Assembly (NCBI GenBank): GCA_946800325.1
Contig: OX326957.1
Location: 23,809,554-23,873,553 of the forward strand
DNA: 64,000 nucleotides
DNA from: Luzula sylvatica
Lineage: Eukaryota; Streptophyta; Magnoliopsida; Poales; Juncaceae
Direction of reading: 5' to 3'
Positions 21,765 through 34,250 of the stretch are shown in pieces. The stretch's first letter is position 1; each line of letters opens with the position of its first letter. The notes below the pieces were generated by a model. The model saw nothing but the letters and a program-made list of their open reading frames with translations. It searched no databases and had not been told where the DNA came from. The translations under genes and the position numbers were made by a program.

Positions 21765-22329
21765 ATCTACACACTAATTGGTTACAATTTTATCGAATGT
21801 TGTCGGAAGAGATGAGAAAATTAGAGGCCCGTATTCAAATTGTTTCCGATAAACAAAATTAGAGGCGCTTTTAGTCCTTTTAAAAGAATTTTTAAATGTT
21901 TCTAGAGTTTTATATTAACAAATTATATAATGCACACATATTGCGTGTTCTTTGTTAGTTAAGTCATATTTTCTTTGCATGAACTATTTTGTCAGGTCAT
22001 ATATTTTGTGCGTTTACTCGAATTAAGAAATTAAATAAAACAAATGTGATGGCACACCGTACACATGATATTGAGGGTGTTGCCTAGCCTAAATCAAGTA
22101 TGCAAATTCAAACAAAAAGAATTTTTTTTTTTTTGAAAGAAAAACTTGCTTTTTTTGTTTGTTTGTATTAAATACTAATTGGTGTTTTACATAATAGGAG
22201 TGGTTACACACACATTTTCCCTCGATTTCGATAGACGAAAATATCTCTTTAAAACTACTAGGCATCACCTAATTAAGTTTACCCTAGTACATCCACTAAT
22301 TTTCTCTTTTTGATCCTACTATTTATTTG

Positions 22330-22860
22330 CTTTTTTCCAGATCGTCGCATCCTGTATGGCCTTCCCCGCTACTATGGTTTCTGCGCTTGCGTGCCTCTGG
22401 AAGACCCTTATGTTTCTCTCCTTTCAAATGTTCCAGAAAGTTGCGCAGTGAGTCTCGTGCATGCCGGTCCTACTTAGATTTTTGCGTGTTTTTATTCAAT
22501 TCTTGGAAGGGGTCTTCAATTGCAGGCAGTACGGCCGGCGCGGATGACATTCTGGTGATCTCTGCCCATGCCCATGTTCAAATTGAGAAGCTACATTGGT
22601 TGAAGAGATGGTCTCTATTTTCTTGTGCATTAGAGCATATTATGCATTGTTGAATGTGAGGCCACTCTTTCAGTCAAGCACATCCGCCGTGTTGATTCTA
22701 CCGTGCATAGATGGCCATATAAAGAACCTAACCTTTAGCGTTGCTCGAGTCAACCATATCATTTTTTGCCACGGATTGAGTACTCCCCTATTAGCTTGGA
22801 AGTTGTGCGCTGATTTTTTTGGAGAATTCTCCATCCGTTCTCCATTTCCATGATAGATTT
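22330..22860 (-). pseudogene. LINE reverse-transcriptase relic (unit 2)
   Basis: Duplicate of the zf-RVT relic at 16030-16575, with SAHNFQANRGVLNPWQKMIW and GRINTADVLD visible and additional small deletions. It is not functional. Confidence 0.72.
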
Positions 22861-23400
22861 TCAATAAGAAAACATTATTTTTTTTTTCAACCATTAGACA
22901 ATTTCTCACACGACATTTATTGTATTCACATAAAAAAAAATCATAACATGTCAAGACAATTGTTGTGTTTTGAAAAAATAACTATAAATAATTTAACAAT
23001 TTGACATTCACCAAATTCTCCATTCACATAAAGTATCCACAAATTCTCCACAAATACATAAATTACATCGACAATCAATCAAGAAGAGGGACGTAGACAA
23101 GGATCCATTTATAAGTATGACAAAATCTTTCATATCATCACTCTATTCAAACGACGTTGATAATAAATCTTACATATTTTAGATTTTTATAAAGATAACT
23201 AACCTTCATTTAATTATAATTATTATTGTAGCAATAAATAATAAAATTAAAATAGAGATTTACATATTTACTCTTCTAAGAAACAAAAAAATATCATATT
23301 TAAATGAAAACATCAAATTTATATATTCGAATATTATCTTTTAATTTCAAAGAAAAAATAATAGAATTTCATAAACAATCTTCAAAACCAGACACAACGA

Positions 23401-25838
23401 CTAATAATTAAAGTTGGGTTCAATCCAAATACAATTCATAGGTTCGGTAAGACCGTATAATTCGGGACAATATTTTTTTGTTTCCATGGAATAAAACCCC
23501 CCACACTTGTTATTATCGTTAAATCTGGGAAAATATATTCTTTTAGCACAATTTTTCATCGGAGAACGCTTGGCTATAGAATTTCTACAGTCTATAAATA
23601 GTGTCAAATCTCCCAAATCATCGAGCTCAACCCAATTCATTTCAATTTGATCCAATTTAAATACTCGGATAGGTTCACCATCGATATCATCATTTCTTAG
23701 AAACACCGAAATTAATTCTCCTTCTAACTCCATCAGATAACAATCTTCTTTAGATCCATATTCAAGAATAGGTCCTGGACGATCAAGAACTTCACCTTGA
23801 ACATGACGTTTTCCATACCTAGATAATTTAGTAGTTTTGGGAACGAAGACACCAAGATTTCCGTCTCTCCCTAAATAATACACTTTTCCATGAAAGAACA
23901 CGGGATTATTACGAGTAAACTTGAATCCGTATGAATTGCTTGAACCCGTTGAACTAGTCCACTTTTCATCACCAAGTCTCCAGGTGATCATCTCATAAAA
24001 AGAAATTGCAAAGACCATGAAATCTGGAGATGTCGGTACAGAAGCAAATGCAAGACGACGACCATGGTTTCTCAAAGGAGGCGGAAGTTTAATCGTGTTT
24101 CCTGTGAATGGGTTTATTACGAAAACATTTTCTTCTCCACATGATATAAGAACCCAACCATCTTTTGAGAAATGGAGCACAATCCTGTCAGAGCCGAGGA
24201 ATTGTAAGTCCATACGGTATTCCTTGCCATACAAGGGATCAACAAACCTAAATGAACTAGAATCTTTGGAGCAATACATGAGCCATGGCCCTACGTTTGC
24301 CTCCTGAATATTGGGGATCGAGGACCAAGCCTTGCAAATGGTTGAAACATATATGCATTCTACTACAGAGAGCTTCTGAAGTAGCAATTCTACCAATTTT
24401 ATTGGCATGTCAGCCCATTGTCTTGCGATATCAGTGGTGTTCTCTTTTCCTATGGAATCGTCCATTGCATCGTTCTGCGAGCATATTTAAAGTGTTAAGA
24501 CTATTTTATATTCAAATATTAAAATAAGTAATAAAGGCATCGATAAAAACTAAATAAGGTAGATTAAATATTTTACGAAAAGCCATTAAAGTTAATTTTG
24601 TACAATGATATAGGAGGGGAGTAATCATGGATGAGTGATATTAATTAGGCCAATAATAAACCCAATCCACAATAAGAAATTATGAATTCAAGAAGTTATC
24701 AAAAAATGGACGGACCTGAACAGATCTTTCGGCGCAAGATGATGTACCAATCTCCCTCTTGATCCTCCGTGTCCTGAAATATATTTGTGTTTGTTTACTT
24801 GACCATCCATAAAGAGAAGAAAATAATTTAAGGAAAGTGTTAGGAGCCAATTCACCTCGACGGCACAACCCAGCATGAGTTATTTTCAACCGCGATCAGC
24901 TCACCAGGTATCAAATTGAAATTGAACGTTTGATTATCCATGTTGATCTTATAAAGCAACTTCGTATCGTTGAATGAGCGTAAAATGTATATGCAATCAT
25001 GTTGCAACGTCTCATGATTTGTAGCGAATGATACGTTGTTTCTCCCACCCAAGAAAGAAACACAACGGTCTATGCCTCTCTCTCGTCTCCAACCAGGCTT
25101 TCCACTAAGATTTTTGAAAGAAAATATAGCAACCTCAACAACAGTTCTTGCATAAAATATAACCTTAACTAAGAATACATCAGCTCGAGAGACCACCAAA
25201 TGTCTCACTTCTTCTCTTGTATTAGGAGGCATGTTTTCTCCTGATGGCAGCACAATCTTCGTCCAACCAGCAATTCCGTTAACCAGCAAGTCAACGGAAA
25301 TAAAGTATTCGCGAACATAATTAACACTCGAATAAGCTGAACATAGGGCATATAAATTTCCTTCACAAATAACAATCTCACCATCAAACCGATAATAATC
25401 TTTTCGTAAACTGCATGATATCTTTCTCCAATTTTGGTCCTTTGGCCTACAATGAAGGACAATGTTTTGACCCTTCAAGACAAAAATGACCTCGCACTTC
25501 GGAGAAGTTACAGATGAGGTTAAGACGCAACCACCGAGCGTTTCGGGAGGCTCTAACATACGAGGAAGATTAATTTTTGAATCTAAGTTGAGGTTTAAGA
25601 AAAACGTTTCTTTGCTCGATACATCCAACAATAGAAACCATTCTCCGAAATACCCCAAACATCGTTTTCCTAGCAATTCTGGTATTTTTCTAGTCTCGGC
25701 AATGCCATCAAATGGGTTTATGAAAATCAGAGGCCCTTTCTTCGATCCGGGCATTTGTACAAGGCATGGTTGAGAGCCGAAATCAACTGGAAATGGTGAT
25801 TCTTTTGAAGAAATTGGCTCTTCCCTAATTTTAGGCAT
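23401..25838 (-). CDS. DUF295-F-box-DUF295 fusion protein, copy B, 704 aa
   Basis: Exons are 25838-24856, 24773-24716 (again 58 bp) and 24474-23401, giving 704 codons. Every splice site and phase of copy A is kept. The order is DUF295 (1-327), basic linker RTRRIKREIGTSSCAERS, F-box (about 367-404: W-ADMPIKLVELLLQKLSV, then TICKAWSSIPN), then the second DUF295 domain ending in PMNCIWIEPNFNY. Differences from copy A are spread through the first domain (for example around GEIVICEGNLYALCSAYS), while the C-terminal half is closely conserved. Unlike copy A, an ATG (24465) lies just inside exon 3. It could start a stand-alone 354-aa F-box/DUF295 protein if exons 1-2 are not joined. Keeping the splice frame in both copies argues that the fused product is real. 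Confidence 0.8.
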
Positions 25839-26330
25839 CCTCACCTAAGAATGTTTACAACAACAAAAATCCACTCAAGAAGAGATAAAATCCACTCAAG
25901 AAGAGATAAAATCCACAATAAAATTCAAGACTCACAAGATGAAATCCACTTCATAACAGAGCAAGTAAATAAATTATGACAACCTATGTTAAACTATATT
26001 TTAATCTTCTTGGTCTAGAGGAAAATTGGCAAGGAAAATAAATCAAATCCTCACTGTATGAAAGGGGCACCCTTATGCTAAATCTTTTTGAAGATAAAAT
26101 CCGATTCAAGGATAGACGTTGTTTGAAGAGAAATTCGCTCCCAATTTGTAACAAAGAAAAGAAATGAAATTGAATGGACTGGAAACGACGAAGAGAAGCA
26201 TTTCTCCTTACTTCCTTGAAGATTTTTTCTTCGGAAGTTTCCTCCTTACTTCCTTGAAGATTTTTTCTTCAGAAGTTTCCTTTTTTTCCTCTCCTTCGAT
26301 ATAATTACAACGGAGAAAAAGAAATAGCAA
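25839..26330 (-). promoter_or_regulatory. 5' UTR of F-box gene copy B
   Basis: Counterpart of 19553-20015. It carries an extra tandem copy of a ~40-bp segment (CTTACTTCCTTGAAGA repeated at about 26207 and 26248). The frame that is open in copy A is closed by TAG here. Confidence 0.5.
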
Positions 26331-26629
26331 AGTTTTAGGTTATTTTTTTGTAGTGATGTATACCTCTTAGATTTTTCTCCTAAATCTTGATGGTGTGGTA
26401 ACAATTTTAAATCTTAAACATATAGTAGGAAAATGCTCTGGCTTCGCTGCGAATTTAATAATTTTGTTGTGTGCATCCAGCAAATCGTCAATATTAAAAA
26501 AATGAATTTATTACAATATTAAAATGAAATGAATTGGTTATGATAACCAAGTCAAAATAACTTTCTAATTACATAAAACAATAAGGAATAATTCAGCAGT
26601 TTACCAAATAAACACAATTATGCAAACAA

Positions 26630-26745
26630 AATATGATATTTCATGCAGCTAACTCCAATTAAACTCAAAATATGATATTTCATGCAGCTAACTCCAATTA
26701 AACACAAAATATGATATTTTATTGCAGCTAACTCCAATTAAGTGC
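26630..26745 (+). repeat. 36-bp minisatellite, three units (unit 3 start)
   Basis: Three successive ATGATATTTCATGCAGCTAA-type units end at the anchor GTGCACATCT, one more than in unit 2. Confidence 0.85.
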
Positions 26746-27363
26746 ACATCTGTTTTGGAACTAGCACACAGCAATTAGACAGTCAAATCATTTTAATTTA
26801 ATTTAATTTTTCCTAAAAATGTATTGAATATTGTTATCTCCATGATACAATTTGCTTGCGCATCAAATTTGTAATTACCATATCGCTTCAATTTGTCAAC
26901 TCAGTATTACTAATATTATCTAATATTTTGTATCACATATCGCTTCAACTCAGTGCACATCAAATTTGTAATTACCATCTAACAATAAAAATCAGATCAT
27001 CAAAAACAAAGCTACTGGATGAGGTATACTGTTATTGTTGTTGTACCAATTCACAAATCAACAATATAAATATACTATATTGTTTTTATTATATATCTTT
27101 TGCAGGACAAAAATTCAGTATGATATGAAAGTGAAAGTATAAACAGATCATGTTTATTGTTCACGAGACTAGAGGAAACATGTATAATACTTATGAAGTA
27201 TTTAATTGTAGATGCCGATACATTTGCTTGCGCATAACTTGAACACATAATACCATACTGATAGTTACATGCTCATATTTTATCTGCATAAAAACAAAAT
27301 TAATCTCGCGCAACAGCAATACACATGTGTGTAGCACGCACCGAATCCTGTTGTTTATTAGAA

Positions 27364-30162
27364 GGGAACGGAGTTTGTCCAATGCCCATTGGACAAGATC
27401 ACGTCCCCACACTTCTAACAGCCGTTGGAACTTGGATGCATCATATGATATTTTTGATTAAAAAACTTGACTCTCCGTAAGTAAAGTACTCTTCCATTCT
27501 ATTCTGTCATGGACATGAAAATATCTTTACCTCCGACTCTCCTTTGTTTGCTTCATGCATCTCTGCCTTCCTCTCTCTTTAGTCTCTTTCATGGAAGAAG
27601 ATGAATCTATACCCCATTCAGAATTAATGTCCAGAACTGGTACTGTATTTCTCTGTCATCTATGCTGTCTCTGGTCACTGTACTGGGACAAATCTTGTTA
27701 TTTTTCCAAAGTATTTATTGTATCCATGTATGATTATTCTACATATTTTGCCACAAAAAAATCTTTTGAATTTGCAAATCAGCCCAATAAACATTGTTTT
27801 GTATGCATAATTTATATCGTCGTGATCAAATTGAAGTTCAATTTTGCTGACTGAATTTCTTTTTGAAGACAGAAAACTCATATTATCCGAGTTAAAGCAA
27901 ATCCGAATAGCTAGTCAAAAGAGTGCTTTTTTTGGGAATTATGATTTTTCTTTCATTCTCAATACATAATAAGATACATATGATATATACATTTGCAGTT
28001 CACGATGAACTTGGGTACATAAACAAAATTCAACAAAAGAAAAACATATCGCATTAGTCATCGATACATAATAAGTATGAGACCATGTAAAATTAGCATG
28101 CCCAACTCCATTAACATAACTTTAAGTCTTCAAAAAAAAAATAACTGTTTGCAAATTAATTGGGACAAAAGCGCTTTTGTCCCAATTGCCATACCAAATG
28201 AGCTCCATGAGACCATAGCGACTCTCCTCAATTGCTCCAAAAAAGAGCTACCGATACTTTACCTCGGAATGCCACTCAACTACAAAAAACCGAAAAAATT
28301 GATTTCATCTCATTAATTAAAAAAATGCAATCCCGTTTATCCGGGTGGAAAGGAAAATGCCTCTCGATTGGAGGACGCCTAGTTTTGGCAAAGGCGGTCC
28401 TAAATGCGGTGCCGACCTATTTCATGCAATGTTTTCGATTACCAAAATAGCTAACAAAGGAATTAAATCAAATAATAAGGAATTTCTTATGGAAAGGAGA
28501 TAAAAATTGTCTAGGTGGCCATTGTTTGGTCAATTGGAAAAAAAATTTGCTTACCAAAGGACAATGGGGGTCTCGGGTTGAATGAAAGCCAAAATAATGC
28601 CACCGACATACAACACATAAATGAAAGCCAAGCCTCGTATTTCATCAAAGATCTTAAATCACTCCTCCCCCAATTCCGAATTGCCTTCTCAACCGAGCCA
28701 ACCTCAAATACCGCCGCATGGCTCGGAAACAAAAATGTTTTTTCCACCTCCAAAACTTACGGTTTCCTCATAAATCCGGGTGTACGAAGCAATTGGGTTT
28801 CGCTACTATGGAAAATAAGGGCCCCGACAAAGGTAAAATTTTTCGGTTGGTTAGCTAGCCACGGAAGGATACTAACCGGGGACAACCTAGCAAAAAGGAA
28901 TTGGCCGAGTACCCCGGGATGCAAAAATTGTAACGCGATAGAAGAAACGGCTCATCATCTCTTCATAGAGTGTCCTTTTGCACGACAAATATGGAACCAA
29001 CTACCGCTACACCTAAATATAGGTTTCGTACGGAGGGACTCTATCTCCGACTTTTGGCTTCACAACCGAAATACACATAGTGCGGAAGTCATGGCCAAAA
29101 TAGATACCTTCTTCCTCGCAACAATATGGGGAATTTGGAAAGAGCGAAACGAAAGAATCTTTAGGAACAAGCGAGCCATGGCAACCAACACGGCGGCCAA
29201 GATCATGGCCGAGGGCAACTTGGTCGCGACATTGCTAAGGTCCGAGGGGCCAACTTGGTCACGACACTGCTAAAGACCCGACCTTCACGGCGCCGGTTTT
29301 TTCTCCTCCTCTACATCCTCTGCCTCTCTGATTAGAAGTCACGACATTCCTAATCATGGTTATTCTACTTTCTTCTTTTTACTTATTTGCTAGTCAGGAT
29401 TGTTTTACATTTTCTAATGTAAAACTTAAAAAATAATGTATTAAACTTCGCTTTAATATATTAACGGAACCTCTGCTTCCGAAATTTTCAAAAAAAAGAA
29501 AAAAAAAAGAAAATAACTCTTATAATCCAACCAAACATAAATAATGAAATTTTATAACATTTAATAATTTTTTCACGGATTCTTATCAAATTTTTTTTGA
29601 CAAGTTTATCATATAATTGTATGGGCTATTTCGGTGCAATTGTTCTCACGAGTGTAATTTTTTTGAGAAGTTTATAATCCAACCAAACAATCCATGTCCA
29701 ATTGTTCTGACGAGTTAGTACTCGACCTCCTTTCACCATTTCCGTGCAATTGCATGGGCCAAAATTCTTATGTATGTCTAGCTCTAACAAGTCCATCGTT
29801 TTCTTTAATTTATTTCTTCAATTTTGTCAATTTTCTTGAAAACTCATAACTATGTTTGATTTTAGAGCAACAGAGAGACAAGATGGACTCACCATCTCGA
29901 GTTGATTCTGTGTGGAGGAGACGACAACGAGGGAAAGAGAGAGAAGCGATGGAGAGGTAGCGCGTATCTTTTCATGTAGGTTTTCTGATTTAGGGCTCAT
30001 ATATTCTTTCGCTAGATTTAGGAGGGGAGCTATTAGACGGAGAAATAAATCATAAACGGAGGGTTAAGTATTAAATCAAATATATCATCTGATGCATCCA
30101 ACGGCTGCTAGAAGTGTGCAGACATGATCTTGTTCGATGGCCATCGGATAAGTTCCACTCCC
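27364..30162. mobile_element. 2.8-kb DNA transposon with ~95-bp inverted ends, possible Pack-MULE
   Basis: Compared with the empty site in unit 1 (TTAGAAAAGGTAT), the insertion is bounded by inverted ends. The left begins GGGAACGGAGTTTGTCC and the right, reverse-complemented, begins GGGAGTGGAACTTATCC. Both continue through ACAAGATCA.GTC, CACACTTCTA.CAGCCGTTGGA and TGCATCA.ATGATAT. No clean target duplication is visible. The internal flanks look gene-like. At about 29880-29990, on the minus strand, a pyrimidine-rich leader leads to GAG then ATG|GTGAGTCC, an ATG followed directly by a splice donor. At 27591 a short exon-like ATGGAAGAAGATGAATC occurs. No transposase was seen. A LINE is nested inside. 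Confidence 0.7.
28077..29513 (+). pseudogene. 5'-truncated L1-type LINE nested in the transposon
   Basis: The plus-strand fragments read as the end of a reverse transcriptase (LQINWDKSAFVPIAIPNELH; LPILYLGMPLNYKKPKK; after a frameshift near 28300, SRLSGWKGKCLSIGGRLVLA). A TAG at 28449, another frameshift and an internal deletion follow. The zf-RVT domain comes next (28515-29273: KVKFFGWLASHGRILTGDNL; CNAIEETAHHLFIECPFARQ; FLATIWGIWKERNERIFRNK). A short 3' UTR ends in a broken A tail at 29491-29513. There are at least two frameshifts and one stop, so it is dead. Confidence 0.88.
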
Positions 30163-30419
30163 GGAAAAAGGTATCGTCGTCGATTAGATTTAATTTTAAT
30201 GATTTATTTAGATTTAAAATTATAAAGTTTGTTTAATTTGAATATTAACTTCACGGTTTTGGATATATTGGATAGTTTAGAAATTTTAAATGAGTAAATA
30301 TAACATATTTTCGAAGAATCTATTTCATAGAAAATAAAGTTTAAAAGGCAAAATATGATATTACTTATTTGAAAACAATAGGTAGGATATTTTGATGCTT
30401 ATTAGATCCAATTTCTTTC

Positions 30420-30915
30420 CTAAAATAAAAATACTTGCAAATACAATTTATATGTCAAAATAATACGTTGAATTCCCAATTTTGATACTAAGCAACAAGA
30501 GGTTGTCCTATAAGTATAATGTGAAACCAATGTTGAATTACCAATTTTCGATGGAGAGAAGAAGCCAATGAATGGATTGGTTGGGGCAGACGGGAGGGAG
30601 GTTGGGGGGAATTCGGGTGGAGGGCGGAGGCCCAAGAAGTGCAAACGGCGAAGGAGCGGAGATGGTTGACGACATCTAGGAAATTTCCAATGTAGGCAAG
30701 TAGATAGGTCTGGAGAACCGCCTAGGAGCGTTGAGTTCGAACTGCAGAATCCATTTGGGCTTGTACTTGAAAGTCGAAACGTCGAGCCTGGAAATGCGGT
30801 GGAGAGAACAACCCGAAAAAAAATCCCACATAAGTATTAAATGTAAGTGTATTTGTGTAATCCAAAATTTCGAAAACTTTTCTTCATGACTTCTATTACT
30901 TTTGGTTCCTTCCAA
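30420..30915 (-). pseudogene. F-box relic (unit 3)
   Basis: Third copy of the relic, after the transposon insertion, with LRPPPEFPPTSLPSAPTNPF on the minus strand. It is slightly more diverged than the other two in its 5' half. Confidence 0.42.
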
Positions 30916-31255
30916 TCCATTATAAGAAGAAGAAAAAATATACGATTTAATCGGATGTTTTCGGAAGATACAAGAAAATTAGAGGCGTAAGACCGCCTGT
31001 TTATTTCAAATCGTTTTTTATTTGACAAAATTAGAGGCGCTTTTAGCCCTTCTAAAGGAATTCTTTAACTGTTTGTAGAGTTTTATATTAACAAATTATA
31101 TAGTGAACGAATGAGAAATATATTTTTGTTTAAACGGCATCGAAGAATGAAGATGCACGCATATTGCGTGTTTTTTGTTAGTTAAGTCATATTTTCTTTG
31201 CACGAATTATTTTGTTAGTTAGGTCATATATATTTTGTGCGTTTACTCGAATTAA

Positions 31256-32410
31256 ATAGATATTTTAGTTCATATACACTTGACCAAATTTGAATGTAAA
31301 ATTAAGAATTGAATAGATATTTTAGTTCATATATTCATACTGACGTGACAATTGAACTATTTTTTAGTTCTTCCCCTTGTGCATATTATTTAGACCAGTA
31401 AAATTCCCGTTTTCTTTTCTTGATAATGAAAATAACAAATAAACATACCCACAATAGCATTGTAAGTAGGTAAAAGTAAAAAACTGAAGCAATTTAAACA
31501 CAACTTGAAATCAATAATAAATCTCACAACATAATTCATTTTACTACAACACAAATAAAAGAAACGCAGAAATATAGTTTACAAAAAGAACAAATATAAT
31601 TTTTCATCAAAGAAATGTTGAGCAATTTATAATAATTTTATATTTGATAACCAAAACCAAAATATATTGGTACGAATTAACGTTATACTCATTATTTGTT
31701 ATACTCTGAAACAAACGAATTGCACTAAACAAAACAAAATTACATGTATCAAATCTAGTTTTAGTTTTCGTACAAGACATACAAGCTTAATAAACCAACA
31801 TTCACTATCTATCCATGCTAGCATGGCTATTTCTTTGCTCACAATTCACTAAAACTACATAATTGAAAATTCTCACTACATTACACATACAAAAATTAAT
31901 GACAAGATAAAAATGTAAAAAAAATGTTGTTATATGCAAGGAGTTCAAATCGAATTAAAAAGGCGTAAAATACCAAAAAACATAGACAAACTTGAATGTA
32001 AAAAAGATGATTCTTTTTCTTTTAGATCCAAGATTCAAATCTTGTCATATCCATTTTTTCTCCTAATTTCTTTGTATTTTGGAGAAAAAAATTTAAATTA
32101 TAGTTTGTAGGGTTTCTAATTCACGACTTCTCACAATATACATAATTGTTGTACCAATAAATTACAAAAAATGTTACGATAGGTTATAATTTTATTGTAA
32201 TTATAGTTATTTTTAATTGAATAAATCATCTTTTTTTATAGATTCTTAAAATTTTTGATCGGAAATCCGAATTTCTTGGACCTTACATATGTACGGACCT
32301 TGTTGACAATCTAAAAAAGGAACTTAGGGAAGTAAAAGGAAATACAAGAAAAATGATGTTTCTCTATTGAAATGTCTATTGCAATTTGTTTATTAAACAA
32401 GTGCAAGATT
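31256..32410. other. AT-rich spacer after the F-box array
   Basis: A GAATAGATATTTTAGTTCAT-type segment occurs twice (about 31253 and 31309). No gene was recognised. Confidence 0.4.
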
Positions 32411-32413
32411 CAT

Positions 32414-32490
32414 GGGTCCGGAACTTGTCCGGTGCCCAACGGACCAATTTTTGTCCATGCACGTCTTTCAACGTTGGATCTAATTATGAT
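32414..32490 (+). mobile_element. orphan transposon end related to the element at 27364
   Basis: GGGTCCGGAACTTGTCCGGT, then CAACGGACCAA and TTTCAACGTTGGATC, resembles the inverted end of the 2.8 kb element (GGGAACGGAGTTTGTCC, ACAAGATCA, CAGCCGTTGGA). I found no partner end downstream, so it is a solitary or truncated copy. Confidence 0.45.
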
Positions 32491-33377
32491 AGATCAAGAT
32501 GAGATTCAGTTTAGCATCTGTCTATTTTCTCCGTCAAGTCGAAATTGGAAGGATTGCTCTATTGACCCTCTCTCCTTTTCTGACGAACTCTCTTCTTAGG
32601 GGCCGTTTGGCAAGCGGAATTAGTAGAGCGGAATCGGATTATAAGGTGGAGGTAAATAAAATTATGGAATTAACAATTTCAAAATTTGTTTGGTTGTTGA
32701 AAAAAACTGAAATCTTGATACAGGTGAAAATGAAAATAATTAAAAGTGGTTATGAATGTTGTTATTATTATATGTTATGTTGTAGTTTAAATAAACAAAA
32801 CATATGGTTGTAGTTCATTGTATGTTACATTGCATTAATCATATGATTTTATTGGTAAATTATATGTTATTTTATATTTTATGGAAAAACATACTAGTAT
32901 AAATTTAGTTTAAGACAAATAAAACGAAAGGTAAATATACTAGAGATACAAACAAAATATAATAAAAAAGTAAAATGTCACACATAAACATACTATGGTT
33001 AATCCTGCATTAATTTACTTATCACTTTCACTGTTTGTGCTCGAGTGAATTTTCAGAAAATGAAAAAAGTCCACATTTTGTCAAATAAGAATTGGAAACA
33101 GTGTTTGAGTAAATTTCAGGAATTAAAAAAAGTTGCTTAATTGTACAAGACGGAAAACAATGATTGAAAAAATTGAGATCAAAAATTACATAATTTGCTT
33201 GATTAAATAAACATACACAAACAGTGAAAGAGAGAAATAAATTGCTTAATTTGTTTAATCTATGAATAAAAGCAAAAATTGTTGTGTAATTTTCACAAAC
33301 TCGTTGTGAGCAAAGTAACATAAAGAAAGGTTTTGGCCTGAAACAAGCTTACAAGTGACCTACCTATATATTCACAC

Positions 33378-33381
<4 letters not shown>
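32491..33381. other. spacer with an orphan GGGGCCGTTTGG terminus
   Basis: TAGGGGCCGTTTGGCAAGCG at about 32597 matches the terminal motif of the MITE at 41694-42086 (GGGGCCGTTTGGTT). No matching right end was located. No gene is supported. Confidence 0.35.

Positions 33382-33461
<80 letters not shown>
33382..33461 (+). repeat. (AG)n microsatellite, about 40 repeats
   Basis: An uninterrupted AG dinucleotide run of 80 bases. Such a run is likely to be length-polymorphic. Open frames through it (all Leu-Ser or Glu-Arg) are artefacts. Confidence 0.98.
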
Positions 33462-33462
<1 letters not shown>

Positions 33463-34250
33463 CTTCGTAAAAGAGACAAGAGATCGGTGTGGTTTGAGAA
33501 CATCTTTGTCAAACTTAGAAATACCCGATCATGAGCAAACAAGAGAGAAAGAGGCAAGAATCGTCTGGGTCATGGAAATACCTTCGCCAAGGGCAACCGA
33601 GAGAGAACAGAATTTAGCAGGAGGATATTATGGTGCCAAGACTTTGCCCGCATCTTGGCGCGACATATGTGCAAAGTAGTGCCTCACTAATAAAACTCCA
33701 ATATTAAACATGCCCTCCAAATATCTAAGAGATCTCAGACTTATTTTTTTAATTTATTTAAAAAATACCACTATTATAAATTATTTGAAAAAAAAAATAT
33801 GTATATGCTTATATTCTGAAAAAATAATTTATTATGAAGTTATACAAAAACAATTAATTTATACTAAAAATATAATGTAAATAAATAAATATTTAAAATA
33901 ATGCAAAGGAATATATTTATAATTACAAATTTACAATTGAAACATTTATATTAATTATAAAATCTTTAAAAAAAGGATAAAGTAGATTTGATTATTCATA
34001 AAAGGAAAAAATGAAAATAAACTAAAAATGGGGGATTTTTTTCAGAAGTTGAGAGAGAGATGCCATGATCAATGAATTATGATGGTTGCAATGTTCTAGT
34101 TGCTCCATTATCTACAAAAGAGAAAGACAAACCACATAACAGAGAAAAAACTAATCATGCATTCTAATACCAAAATGAACATCATTTAGATACGTTTGGC
34201 AGCACATAGGAATTGCGCATGAATTTTATGTTTTATTACCAAAATGAACA
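33462..34250. other. spacer
   Basis: A short GC-richer patch (33460-33680) contains an open frame with no recognised motif. The rest is AT-rich. TACCAAAATGAACATCA occurs twice (about 34168 and 34237). Confidence 0.35.

Larger units (their letters stand above)
20331..26630 (+). repeat. tandem segmental duplication, unit 2
   Basis: Colinear with unit 1 over its full length, including the relics and the F-box gene, with small indels. One example is a 40-bp tandem duplication in the gene leader at about 26206-26285. Confidence 0.9.
26631..31255 (+). repeat. tandem segmental duplication, unit 3 (truncated, interrupted)
   Basis: Similarity to units 1 and 2 runs from the anchor to about 27363, resumes at about 30163 after a 2.8 kb insertion, and stops abruptly after TTTACTCGAATTA near 31255. 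The F-box gene itself and the LINE relic are missing. A local re-duplication of AGTATTACTAATATTATCTA-type sequence lies near 26900. Confidence 0.85.

Noticed and set aside
33372..33557. A frame of alternating Leu-Ser.
   Set aside because: It is a translation of the (AG)n microsatellite.
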